Assembly: GCA_016721245.1 (NCBI GenBank)
Contig: JADKIQ010000006.1
Location: forward strand, 22,640-86,639
Reading direction: 5' to 3'
Source: Sphingobacteriales bacterium
Lineage (GTDB): Bacteria > Bacteroidota > Bacteroidia > Chitinophagales > JADIYW01
DNA: 64,000 nt
In this document: positions 25,640-34,485 of the stretch, piece by piece
Numbering within the stretch: position 1 is the first letter of the stretch
Layout: every line of letters starts with the position of its first letter
Position numbers and translations under genes: made by a program
The notes under the pieces: model-generated
What the model saw: the letters and a program-made list of their open reading frames with translations, nothing else
Database searches by the model: none
Told to the model about the DNA's origin: nothing

Positions 25640-26761
25640 ATGAAATCACTCATCGTTTATTCCATTCCGGCATTTTTTATTTTAATCGCTATAGAGCTAA
25701 TCATAGATAAAATAAAGAAAACACATTTGTACCGCCTGAATGATATGGTGAGCAACATCAATACAGGTATTGTACAGCAGGTAACCGGCGTGTTGCTTAA
25801 GATTTTGAATATCGGTGTCTATATCTGGATTTATGATAACTATAGAATCACCACCATTCCGTTAACCTGGTACACCTGGATTTTGTTGTTGTTAGGCGTT
25901 GACTTTTTTTACTATTGGTTTCATCGTCTCTCTCATGAAGTAAGTGTGCTTTGGGGAACGCATGTGGTGCATCACCAGAGCGAAGAATACAACTTATCAG
26001 TGGCGCTGCGACAATCGGCTACGCAGGTATTCGGCTCGTTCTGGTTTTATCTGCCGCTCGCATTCATAGGCTTCGATCCGATTTCGTTTATTACAGTGGC
26101 GCAAATTCAAACCTTATATCAGTTCTGGATACATACACGCTTAATCAAAAGAATGCCGGCCTGGTTTGAGTTTGTGATGAATACACCATCGCACCATCGC
26201 GTACATCACGGCGTTAATCCGAAATATATCGACAAAAATCACGGAGGTACTTTCATTATTTACGATAGAATATTCGGTACGTTTCAGCAGGAAGAAGAGG
26301 AAGTGCATTATGGCATTACTTCGCAGTTGAAAAGCTGGAATATTGCCGTAGCCAATTTTGATTATTACGGTTGGATAGCTAAACAACTGGTACATGTAAA
26401 AAATGTAAAGGATTTTTTCCTGGTCTTGTTTAAAGCACCGGGCTGGCGGCCTGCTTATTTAGGCGGCCCTATTGTTCCAAAAGAAATTGACACCACACGA
26501 CAGTTATACGATGCCGACACGAAACCCACTATGCATATTTACATTGTGGTGCAATTTGCGTTGATGCTGGCTTTCGTCTCTTATTTTTTATTTGGTATTG
26601 AACAATTCAATCTGCAGAAACAAATAGTCGGAGTCGCATTTATCGTATTGTCCACCATTACAATAGGCACTTTATTCGAGCGTAAAAAGTGGGCAGCCGT
26701 TTTAGAAGTGATTCGAATGTTGCTAGTAATACCGGTATTGTATTTTCTGATTTTTTATTGA
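25640..26761 (+). CDS. Sterol desaturase / fatty acid hydroxylase family protein
   Basis: A 373-residue membrane protein of the di-iron fatty-acid hydroxylase superfamily. The histidine clusters HRLSHE, HVVHHQSEEYN and HHRVHHG are all present between about residues 90 and 200, with hydrophobic helices before and after. The C-terminal third adds three or four more membrane helices. Likely an oxygen-dependent lipid hydroxylase or desaturase; the lipid is unknown. It is flanked by two related small membrane proteins. Confidence 0.88.
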   Translation: MKSLIVYSIPAFFILIAIELIIDKIKKTHLYRLNDMVSNINTGIVQQVTGVLLKILNIGVYIWIYDNYRITTIPLTWYTWILLLLGVDFFYYWFHRLSHEVSVLWGTHVVHHQSEEYNLSVALRQSATQVFGSFWFYLPLAFIGFDPISFITVAQIQTLYQFWIHTRLIKRMPAWFEFVMNTPSHHRVHHGVNPKYIDKNHGGTFIIYDRIFGTFQQEEEEVHYGITSQLKSWNIAVANFDYYGWIAKQLVHVKNVKDFFLVLFKAPGWRPAYLGGPIVPKEIDTTRQLYDADTKPTMHIYIVVQFALMLAFVSYFLFGIEQFNLQKQIVGVAFIVLSTITIGTLFERKKWAAVLEVIRMLLVIPVLYFLIFY

Positions 26762-26766
26762 AATAA

Positions 26767-27259
26767 ATGCTGTTATTCTATAAGATAGAATTGTTTGTTG
26801 TAACATTTGCAGCATTTGGTTTAATAGTGGCAATGGATTTAAATTCAACACCCGGCAGTGAATTTTTAAACTACAGAAATTTACAGGATAATAGCATAGA
26901 AGATATCGGAGGGTTTTTTTGTACTCAGCTTCTTTTTCAGTATAGCTTTTTCGTTTGTTTTTCATCTGATACGTATTGTTTTACTTAGGAAATTTAACCC
27001 TGTACGATTTTTGTATAACAGAATTTTATTACTAATCCTCAGTTTTTTAATTACCGGTTCATTAATGTTGTTTGTTTATAAGGCAGATGATATTGAAATG
27101 TCGACAAAAACGGAAAACGGAATGATCGCAGTCGTATTAATAATAGATCTCTTTTTCCTGATCTTTTATTTTATTCAGTTTTTTAAGGAAAGTAAAGCTG
27201 TATATAGGTACAAAATACTGGATAATAAATCATTAATTGATGAATTGAACGCAGAGTAA
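26767..27259 (+). pseudogene. Hypothetical membrane protein (LIDEL-tailed, copy 2), frameshifted
   Basis: Two adjoining frames form one protein if one T is removed from the seven-T run at 26914-26920. The first frame (from ATG 26767) breaks off after IEDIGGFF; the +1 frame continues openly (VLSFFFSIAFSF...) to the TAA at 27259. The joined protein of about 163 residues has four membrane segments and the tail KSLIDELNAE, like the gene at 25013-25558. The break could be a true mutation, programmed or slippage-based expression, or a homopolymer sequencing error. Confidence 0.65.
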
Positions 27260-27288
27260 TGTATTTGCCTTTTAACTAATATTTCACT

Positions 27289-27316
27289 TTTGAATTTCCA
27301 AATTATTGTATCTTCG
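27289..27316 (+). promoter_or_regulatory. Promoter of the M23 peptidase gene
   Basis: TTTG at 27289-27292 and TATCTTCG at 27309-27316 match the Bacteroidota -33 TTTG / -7 TAnnTTTG pair with one mismatch and a 16-bp spacer, about 22 bp before the start codon. Confidence 0.6.
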
Positions 27317-27338
27317 CACCTGCAACTAAGTTGAAAGA

Positions 27339-28697
27339 ATGCCGAAGCAACTTTTAGTATTTATTTTAGTATTTATTATTTTCTCCTCTTGTAAAAATCA
27401 ACCTAGACAAGACAGTAAAGCTGTTGCACCAATTGTAAATGCAGATTCGCTGGCAGACAACAGATGTATTAATCCTGAAGCCATTGAGTTTTTAGGGATT
27501 GAAGTGGATAGTTTATGTGTGAAAGAAAAAGAATTAGGTAAGAGAGATAATCTGCAAAAATTATTCAGAACGTTTAAACTCGATAAAAATCAGTATGCTC
27601 AGTTTTTAGAAGACACCAAAGCGTACACGGATTTCACCAATCTGAAACCCAGACAAAAATATTTCTCGATTACAAAGGAAACGGATACATCTTCTGTTTT
27701 GCAATACCTTGTGTTTAAACTCTCCGATTTTGAATACGTAATTGCCAACTGTACGGATACCAGCTTAGTACAATTTAATAAAACGGAGGAAGTAATAAAT
27801 CCGAAGAAAAAAAAGAAAAAAGCAAAAAAGATAAAACCGGTTTTTTACCATCCTATCCAGGTTTCTTTTTACGAAAAACAAATTGATACAACACAAATCA
27901 AGTTTGCCGCCGTTATACAAAAATCGGTTTCCAAAACATTTAAAGAAAACAACCTCGACCAGAAATTAATTGAAAAACTGAATAAAGCCTACAACGGAAA
28001 ATTCAATATCGGCAGTTTGCGCAAAGGAGATACACTGCAATTTATTTACGACCAGTTAAGTATCAACGGCCGTTTTCTGGATTACGGACATGTGGAAGCC
28101 ATTTGCTGTAAAACCAAAAAGAAACGCCTGTATGCAGTGGATTATTTTGTGGAGGATGACAGCAGTTATCAGTATGCAGATGACAACGGAAAGTATTTAA
28201 AAACCGCGTTCATAAAATCACCTTTACAAAAAGGCGGCAACATTGTGTCGCGCTATAATCTGCACCGTTTTCATCCGGTGTTGCAGGTAGAGAAAGCACA
28301 TCTCGGAACAGACTTTGCCGCACCGCAGGGCTCGCCCATTGTAGCCACGGCAAGCGGTGTGGTCATTGCTGCACAGTTTACACAAAACAATGGCAACTAT
28401 GTAAAAATACGTCACGATAGAGTATATGAAACACAATATCTGCATATGAGCCGCTTTGCCCGCGGCATCCGCAATGGCGTGCGTGTACAGCAGGGACAGG
28501 TTATCGGATACGTAGGAAGTACAGGACTTGCCACCGGACCACACGTTTGCTACCGTTTCTGGAAACGCGGTCAACAGGTAGATCCGCTGAAAGAAAAACT
28601 CAACGTCATTAAACAAATCCCTAAATCGGATTTAGACAAATACCTGAAACATTTTGCGGATGTCAAAATCAATCTAGAGCAGATACCGGTTTCCTAG
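27339..28697 (+). CDS. M23-family (LytM-type) peptidoglycan peptidase lipoprotein
   Basis: A 452-residue lipoprotein: signal peptide with lipobox FSSC (Cys about residue 18), a long N-terminal region, a lysine-rich linker, and a C-terminal M23 domain. The zinc ligands are seen as HLGTDF (HxxxD) and the catalytic loop YLHMSRF. The third motif, normally HxH, reads GPHVCYRF, so the final position is Cys instead of His. Probably a cell-wall endopeptidase or, if inactive, an activator. Its stop codon overlaps that of the convergent cytochrome gene. Confidence 0.87.
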   Translation: MPKQLLVFILVFIIFSSCKNQPRQDSKAVAPIVNADSLADNRCINPEAIEFLGIEVDSLCVKEKELGKRDNLQKLFRTFKLDKNQYAQFLEDTKAYTDFTNLKPRQKYFSITKETDTSSVLQYLVFKLSDFEYVIANCTDTSLVQFNKTEEVINPKKKKKKAKKIKPVFYHPIQVSFYEKQIDTTQIKFAAVIQKSVSKTFKENNLDQKLIEKLNKAYNGKFNIGSLRKGDTLQFIYDQLSINGRFLDYGHVEAICCKTKKKRLYAVDYFVEDDSSYQYADDNGKYLKTAFIKSPLQKGGNIVSRYNLHRFHPVLQVEKAHLGTDFAAPQGSPIVATASGVVIAAQFTQNNGNYVKIRHDRVYETQYLHMSRFARGIRNGVRVQQGQVIGYVGSTGLATGPHVCYRFWKRGQQVDPLKEKLNVIKQIPKSDLDKYLKHFADVKINLEQIPVS

Positions 28698-29659
28698 TCC
28701 GGATTTTTGATCACTTCATTCTTTATTGGCTTCAGCGTTTTCAGGTAAGCATACATAGCTTTCAGGTCAACAGTATCCATACCGGCATACATATTCCATG
28801 GCATCATGGACTGATAATCTTTAGGCGATTTATAGTCTGCCAGTTTCGTTTTGTCTTCGTATGCTTTAAACTTGCTGACAAAAGCATCTTCCGTCCAATA
28901 ACCAATTCCGGTTTCCTTATCCGGCGTGATGTTGGCGGAAACGATTTTCTTCGGTCCAGGTATAATAAATTCCCTTCCGCCGGCAAAATCCATGCCTTCC
29001 ACTTTCTTACCCTTAATGGCATTGGTATGGCATTCCGCACAAGCAGCCGCATTAATAATGTAAGCACCATAGACAGCATTTACTGCTTTCTCAGGTCTTT
29101 TTGTAAAAGATGCTTCCTGTGGGATAGTGTTCAGGATAAAATTCATCGGGAATTCAGGTTCAGATGCAGGTACCTCATTTTTGATAGGTTTTAAAGTACG
29201 TATATATGCAACGATGGCAATAATATCTTCTTTGTCCATGTGTGCGTAATAGGGATAAGGCATCACCGGGAAAAACGCTTTGCGGTCGCGATTCACCCCG
29301 CAGGAAATTGCTCTTAGTAATTCTCCGTCGGTCCATTTACCGATGCCCTCCGGTGTGATGTTTTTTGCATAAAAAGTTCCGGGAAATCCAAACTCTTTTG
29401 TAAACGCATCTCCGCCCATGCCTTCAGTGCCGTCCACAAGTGGACCTGAAAATTTAGTCCAGTCTCTTTTTGAATGGCAGTCGATACAAACGGTGACGTG
29501 ATTAGCAAGATACTCCCCGCGTTTTATCATTTCAGGAGTTGCCTCAATATTAATGTTTTCGGCTTTCCCGACATTGGGCAGCACCAATTTGACATAAGCC
29601 AATGCACTAGCTATCACCACAACAAGGATAGCTAAAATGCGTTTAATCCATTTTACCAT
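28694..29659 (-). CDS. Di-haem cytochrome c
   Basis: A 321-residue protein with an N-terminal membrane anchor or uncleaved signal (ILAILVVVIASALAYVKLVL) and two CxxCH haem sites: CIDCH (about residue 57) and CAECH (about residue 207). Each lies in a class I cytochrome domain with downstream methionines (MPYPYYAHM, MPWNMYAGM) as possible axial ligands. Similar to cytochrome subunits of periplasmic dehydrogenases; partner unknown. It overlaps the M23 gene stop by 4 bp tail to tail. Confidence 0.88.
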   Translation of the reverse strand: MVKWIKRILAILVVVIASALAYVKLVLPNVGKAENINIEATPEMIKRGEYLANHVTVCIDCHSKRDWTKFSGPLVDGTEGMGGDAFTKEFGFPGTFYAKNITPEGIGKWTDGELLRAISCGVNRDRKAFFPVMPYPYYAHMDKEDIIAIVAYIRTLKPIKNEVPASEPEFPMNFILNTIPQEASFTKRPEKAVNAVYGAYIINAAACAECHTNAIKGKKVEGMDFAGGREFIIPGPKKIVSANITPDKETGIGYWTEDAFVSKFKAYEDKTKLADYKSPKDYQSMMPWNMYAGMDTVDLKAMYAYLKTLKPIKNEVIKNPD

Positions 29660-29773
29660 AGCTTTTTAGTTTTTGTATTACACTAATTTATAATATGTAT
29701 AATAAAGCACCAAAAATTCAATGTTAAGATTTAACAAGATGAACTAAAATAAGCCTAACTTGTTTTCATTACT

Positions 29774-30574
29774 ATGATAAGTCATACATACCTTCCGGTT
29801 GCCGGAGTTATTTTCCTGTTTATGTGTTATGTTTTTATACTGGCACAAATCTTCAAAAACAACAGTATCGTTGATATTTTTTGGGGGCTTGGATTTATCT
29901 GCATCACAACCTATCTGTTGATTACCTCACATTCTTACATAGAGCGACAAGCTGTTTTCCTGACGAAGCATCTGGTCAACATCTGTATTTTTATCTGGGG
30001 GCTTCGTTTAGCTGTTTATATTTATGCCAGAAATAAAGGTAAAGGAGAAGACTGGCGTTATATCAATTTCAGAAAGTTGTGGCGCAAACACAATATACCG
30101 CAATGGCTGGGTGCATTTTTGCAGGTGTTTATGCTGCAGGGATTCTTTATGTTTATAGTAGCACTGCCGGTAATACATGTAAATACGGCGTTTTCAGGTA
30201 TCAATTTTCTAACGATTTTAGGTTTTATTATCTGGGTAACAGGTTTCGTTTTTGAAGCACTCGGAGATTATCAGATGGCACAATTCAAAAAAAATCCGGC
30301 GAATAAAGGAAAAACCATGCGCTATGGTTTATGGAAATTTACCCGCCATCCCAACTACTTCGGAGAAATGACCATGTGGTGGGGAATCTGGCTAATGTCC
30401 GTCAATTTTTTTACACCTGTTCAAACAATGATTGGCATTATCAGTCCATTAACGATAACCTGGCTGCTGACCAAAGTATCCGGAGTGCCTATGCTGGAAA
30501 GTAAATACAAAAACGACGCAGAATATCAGGAATACATCAGAAATACGCCGTCCTTCTTTCCTAAATTCCGCTAA
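29774..30574 (+). CDS. DUF1295 membrane protein, steroid 5-alpha-reductase-like
   Basis: A 266-residue polytopic protein with about six to seven membrane segments. The conserved C-terminal KFTRHPNYFGEMTMWWGIWL motif is diagnostic of DUF1295 and of the wider isoprenylcysteine methyltransferase/steroid 5-alpha-reductase group, and binds the cofactor in relatives. EDWRYINFRKLW lies in the cytoplasmic loop. Likely a membrane reductase; substrate unknown. Confidence 0.88.
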   Translation: MISHTYLPVAGVIFLFMCYVFILAQIFKNNSIVDIFWGLGFICITTYLLITSHSYIERQAVFLTKHLVNICIFIWGLRLAVYIYARNKGKGEDWRYINFRKLWRKHNIPQWLGAFLQVFMLQGFFMFIVALPVIHVNTAFSGINFLTILGFIIWVTGFVFEALGDYQMAQFKKNPANKGKTMRYGLWKFTRHPNYFGEMTMWWGIWLMSVNFFTPVQTMIGIISPLTITWLLTKVSGVPMLESKYKNDAEYQEYIRNTPSFFPKFR

Positions 30575-30695
30575 GTGCGTTTTTCTTTCAGTTTTTCACA
30601 ATACTTTGTACAATACCTTGATAAATATCATAAACGTAATCACTAAATATTTCTATTTTTAGCCTCCAGACAATTAACAGAGATTAGAAAAAATA

Positions 30696-32486
30696 ATGAG
30701 CGAAAATACACAAGATACTTACGCAGCACCGGATACCAGATATTTTCAAACGCAGGAAGAATTTAATAAAGCAGTTGGGAAAGATTTTATTAAACATGCT
30801 AATCAGACCACACAAAAAAAACAGCGGTTTTTAGTTTGCTTGTCGCATGGTCAGTCGCCGGCGGGTGCATACAAAAACATTTCTGACTATTACCATAAAA
30901 TAAAAAATCCAAAAAATATTTATTACACCTTTCTCAATTCACCGCTGAAAAGTCAGGAAGGTCTTAAAGGTATTTTTGATGCGGAAGCATTTTTAAATAG
31001 CTTACTCGAAAAGGGAGTAATTACAAAAGAACAAATTCTCGGATATCATATCAATGAGGATCAGGCAGAGGAAGAAAGTACGGCACTCATCAATGAGCAT
31101 GTAGGTAACTTTTTAAGAGAAAATAATAAACCAGGTTTTGATTATGTATTCCTTGCTTCTAATCCGAAAGGCCGAATTGGCGGAATAGAACGTAATTCCA
31201 GGGCATTTGATTCTAAAGAAATATTTGCGCTGGTGATGCTTAATAAAGACCCTGAAATTACAGTCACTCCGCATTTTTTATTGCAATCAAAAAGGATTGC
31301 CTTCCTGGCTACCAAATCAGACAAACGCCGTCCTTTAGCTTGGTTGTATTCTACTACGGGAAAGCCTAATGAAAGTCCGAGTTTTATAAGATACATTGAA
31401 AATGTGAAGGAGCGAATGACTGTGTTTGTGGATGATAAGGCACTGACATGGCCTGTGATTGAAGTGAAGAGAGAAACACCTTACGGAGTCAGTAATATTG
31501 TTATTGATCTGGCAAATCCATACAAAGAAAATGCAAAGGAAAAATTACCGGTGGTATTGTTGATACATGGCTTTCTTGGCTTGAATTCATTCGATGGTTT
31601 ATTGACCTCTATTCCATCCACAAAATATATTGCTGCGGCGATGCATTACGGTTCGATTCCCTCAGATTTGCCTGTAGATGATTATTCTGCACATGTGGCA
31701 AAAAACATAGAAGCTGTTGTGGAATATTTTGGTTCTAAAGGGCATCCGGTATACATCTTCGACCATTCCATGGGAAATATTTATTTCCTGATGATTGATA
31801 AAAATATAGAGCAATATCCTTCCGTTAAAAAATACCTGAGAGGCAGAATAGGCGCCAATCCTTTCTTTGGAGAAGAAGCCAAACATGCTTTGCTGGGTTT
31901 TATGGATAATGTAATTATTCCGTCCATGTCTTTCTCTTCAAACATTGTAGAGAAATCGGTATTGGTTACGCTCAGAAGAATTATTCCACTGGATTCAAAA
32001 ACCGGGGTGCGCAGAAGAGGGATTGATTTATCAAAACGGCTTATCGGGCAGGAGTCGAATACCAGTAATAATGTCTGGCAATCTGTAAAGGAGAGAATTG
32101 TGTACCTGATGACCAATATGGATTCACTGCCGCATCTCAACCGTATTCCGATAGAAAAAGCACTAAACAAGGTGCCGTCAAAAATATTTGCCATTCAATC
32201 GCATTCTGCCTTGCAGGAATCCCGGGCATTTGACCAGCAGATAGGATTGAATAACATGCAGGAAAACAATATACCTATATTGATTCTGAAAAGCGAAAGA
32301 GATGGTGTGGCAAAATTTGTTCCCCGCTTGTATGAGGGTAAAGGCATTGAGGTGCTGGATATTACCGATAAAAAGGAAACGGATTTATTCAGGGAGCATT
32401 TGTACCATATGGTACATCCGCAGCAAACCGCTAAAATTATAGATGAGTTTGTTGTAAATACAGAAAGCAAAAGAGACAAAAATTAA
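30696..32486 (+). CDS. Fusion: NagB/phosphogluconolactonase-like domain and alpha/beta hydrolase
   Basis: A 596-residue protein in two parts. Residues ~20-235 resemble the NagB/6-phosphogluconolactonase fold: FLVCLSHGQSPAGAYKN near the start and DYVFLASNPKGRIGGIERNS where active enzymes have a GxDGHIAFNEP-type loop, so the usual catalytic residues look altered. Residues ~285-590 are an alpha/beta hydrolase with an oxyanion-type HGFLG and a nucleophile elbow FDHSMGN, where the first Gly of GxSxG is Asp. The late histidine candidate is in HLYHMVHP. No signal peptide. The joint activity is unknown. Confidence 0.6.
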   Translation: MSENTQDTYAAPDTRYFQTQEEFNKAVGKDFIKHANQTTQKKQRFLVCLSHGQSPAGAYKNISDYYHKIKNPKNIYYTFLNSPLKSQEGLKGIFDAEAFLNSLLEKGVITKEQILGYHINEDQAEEESTALINEHVGNFLRENNKPGFDYVFLASNPKGRIGGIERNSRAFDSKEIFALVMLNKDPEITVTPHFLLQSKRIAFLATKSDKRRPLAWLYSTTGKPNESPSFIRYIENVKERMTVFVDDKALTWPVIEVKRETPYGVSNIVIDLANPYKENAKEKLPVVLLIHGFLGLNSFDGLLTSIPSTKYIAAAMHYGSIPSDLPVDDYSAHVAKNIEAVVEYFGSKGHPVYIFDHSMGNIYFLMIDKNIEQYPSVKKYLRGRIGANPFFGEEAKHALLGFMDNVIIPSMSFSSNIVEKSVLVTLRRIIPLDSKTGVRRRGIDLSKRLIGQESNTSNNVWQSVKERIVYLMTNMDSLPHLNRIPIEKALNKVPSKIFAIQSHSALQESRAFDQQIGLNNMQENNIPILILKSERDGVAKFVPRLYEGKGIEVLDITDKKETDLFREHLYHMVHPQQTAKIIDEFVVNTESKRDKN

Positions 32487-32524
32487 TAGTATTACCGGAT
32501 TCACTTTGTCCGAAAAGTGCATAT

Positions 32525-32986
32525 ATGAATATGGAATGGAATGAATATATGGCACTCGACGACCTGACGCTGCGTGCGCATACAGAAAGATCTGGCGCAA
32601 AATTAGACTTGGAAATTCTTGAAAAAAGCAGGGAAACAGCCAAAATATCCGATTGTTTTTTTGAAGAACGGGTGGAAGGCAAACTTGCAGCCTATGCAAC
32701 CATTATGGAAAAAGAAGAAGGTATCTGGTTTGTCCTGATGTTCAATACTCATCCAGTGTTCAGAACTCCAAAAGTTTTTTTGTCCTTATTCAGGAAAATA
32801 CTGCAGCGCATGTTGGTGTCAGAGGGGAAATATCTGCAAAGTAACGTTTATAAGGAGAACAAATTATCTATAAAGTTTCATGAGCGATTAGGGTTTAAAA
32901 TAACCAGGGAAAATGATATAGGGATTGAATATACACTTGATTTAACCGATACGGCAACAAATAAGTGGTATGCAATGTTAAACTAA
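32525..32986 (+). CDS. GNAT-like acetyltransferase
   Basis: A 153-residue protein. The C-terminal SNVYKENKLSIKFHERLGFKI matches the GNAT motif in which a late residue is followed by AxxxYxxxGF; the N-terminal half has the strand pattern of the fold, but the acetyl-CoA-binding (Q/R)xxGxG/A motif is poorly preserved. It follows the fusion protein gene by 38 bp, possibly as an operon. Substrate unknown. Confidence 0.6.
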   Translation: MNMEWNEYMALDDLTLRAHTERSGAKLDLEILEKSRETAKISDCFFEERVEGKLAAYATIMEKEEGIWFVLMFNTHPVFRTPKVFLSLFRKILQRMLVSEGKYLQSNVYKENKLSIKFHERLGFKITRENDIGIEYTLDLTDTATNKWYAMLN

Positions 32987-32997
32987 TAAATACTTAA

Positions 32998-33036
32998 TCT
33001 GCCTGCAGACAGTAACAGGCAGAAATCTGTTTTACA
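32998..33036 (+). terminator. Hairpin after the GNAT-like gene
   Basis: TCTGCCTG (32998-33005) and CAGGCAGA (33016-33023) form a perfect 8-bp stem; the following sequence has only a short T run, so termination may be weak. Confidence 0.6.
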
Positions 33037-33142
33037 ATGCTTATTTTTGCAGAAGATGAAATATCTTAATGAAGTAATTATTATTACATTCATTAATAGA
33101 TAGATATTCCATCAGCACCTCTATAAATAGTAAAAAATACTG

Positions 33143-34225
33143 ATGAAATTTACACAAGAACAAATATTAAAAGCGCTTTCAGTAGTAGAAGACCCGGATT
33201 TTAAGAAAGATCTGGTGACCCTGAATATGATAAAGGATTTGTCTTTTACAGACGAGGAAATAAAATTTACCATTGAATTAACCACACCGGCTTGTCCTTT
33301 AAAGGAACAACTGGAAAACGACTGCCGCAATGCCATCGCACAGCTCGTTTCCAATGAAGTAAAAGTGGTAATTGACTTCAGCTCAAGAGTGACCACTTTG
33401 CGCGATGTGAAATCCGACATTTTACCAAACGTAAAAAATATCGTTACGGTTTCCTCAGGAAAAGGCGGAGTAGGAAAATCTACCGTAGCCGTAAATTTAG
33501 CATTAGCATTATTACGCACCGGTGCAAAAGTGGGTTTGATTGATGCGGATATTTACGGACCTTCTGTGCCCACTATGCTGGGATTGCAGGGTTCCCGTCC
33601 AAGCATCCAGAAAGTGGATGACAAAAACAGAATCGTTCCGGTGGATTACCTCGGTATGCAGGTGATGTCTATCGGATTTTTAATACAGGACAAACAGCCG
33701 GTGGCATGGCGCGGACCAATGGCAACTTCTGCCCTGCGACAGATCATCACCGATGTGCTTTGGGAAGATTTAGATTACTTAGTCTTGGATTTACCTCCGG
33801 GAACCGGCGATATACATTTGACATTAGCACAACTAGTGCCGGTTACTGGTGCAGTGGTCGTTACCACACCGCAGGAAGTGGCGTTGGCAGATGCACGTAA
33901 AGCCATTGCTTTCTATCAACTGGAATCGGTGAAAGTACCGGTGTTAGGCGTGGTAGAAAATATGTCCTTCTTTACACCACCGGAATTACCGGACAAAAAA
34001 TACTACATCTTCGGAAAAGGCGGCGGACGTTTGCTGGCACAGCAATTCGAAGTGCCGTTTTTAGGCGAATTGCCTATTGAACAGGATATACGCGAAGGCG
34101 GAGATTTTGGCAAGCCGATTGCTTTGCAAACGGCAACGACGGCGTCTAAAGCATTTGAATTACTGGCGCAGAGCGTTGCACAGCAAATAGCCATGCAAAA
34201 TGCAAAATTGGAAGTAATATCGTAA
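33143..34225 (+). CDS. Mrp/ApbC-family iron-sulfur cluster carrier ATPase
   Basis: A 360-residue P-loop ATPase that carries or transfers Fe-S clusters. The N-terminal ~85 residues are a MIP18/DUF59 domain; the deviant Walker A is SSGKGGVGKSTVAVNL (about residues 106-121), then DADIYGPSVPTMLG and DLPPGTGDIHLTLAQ. The C-terminal CxxC ligand pair of E. coli ApbC is absent; the position reads FFTPPELPDKKYYIFGKGGG, as in other Bacteroidota. It is followed 4 bp later by a Nfu gene. Confidence 0.93.
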   Translation: MKFTQEQILKALSVVEDPDFKKDLVTLNMIKDLSFTDEEIKFTIELTTPACPLKEQLENDCRNAIAQLVSNEVKVVIDFSSRVTTLRDVKSDILPNVKNIVTVSSGKGGVGKSTVAVNLALALLRTGAKVGLIDADIYGPSVPTMLGLQGSRPSIQKVDDKNRIVPVDYLGMQVMSIGFLIQDKQPVAWRGPMATSALRQIITDVLWEDLDYLVLDLPPGTGDIHLTLAQLVPVTGAVVVTTPQEVALADARKAIAFYQLESVKVPVLGVVENMSFFTPPELPDKKYYIFGKGGGRLLAQQFEVPFLGELPIEQDIREGGDFGKPIALQTATTASKAFELLAQSVAQQIAMQNAKLEVIS

Positions 34226-34229
34226 CTTT

Positions 34230-34484
34230 ATGTCGATGACAACAGAAATACATAAACACGAGTTGCACGACAAGGTAGAGGCCGCATTGAATAATATTCG
34301 TCCGTTTTTACAGTCGGATGGCGGTAATATTGAATTGCTGGAAATTACAGAAGACTTAGTGGCGAAAGTAAAATTACTCGGCAACTGTGATGGCTGTAAG
34401 ATGAGCGCATCTACCATGAAAGCCGGCGTGGAAAGCACCATCAAAAATTTTGTCCCTGAAATTACAGCAGTAGAAGCAGTGTAA
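34230..34484 (+). CDS. NifU-like (Nfu) iron-sulfur scaffold
   Basis: An 84-residue Nfu domain with the cluster-binding CDGCKMS motif (CxxC) near residue 51 and the preceding ALNNIRPFLQSDGGNIELLEI segment. Nfu proteins deliver 4Fe-4S clusters. Coupled closely to the Mrp gene upstream and pyrF downstream (1-bp gap), indicating one operon; pyrF has no clear functional link. Confidence 0.92.
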   Translation: MSMTTEIHKHELHDKVEAALNNIRPFLQSDGGNIELLEITEDLVAKVKLLGNCDGCKMSASTMKAGVESTIKNFVPEITAVEAV

Positions 34485-34485
34485 T

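Noticed and set aside
26911..26921. Programmed ribosomal frameshift at the T7 run
   Set aside because: Not rejected outright, but no downstream pseudoknot or stop-proximal signal was seen and two other one-base shifts nearby in the window favour error or mutation.
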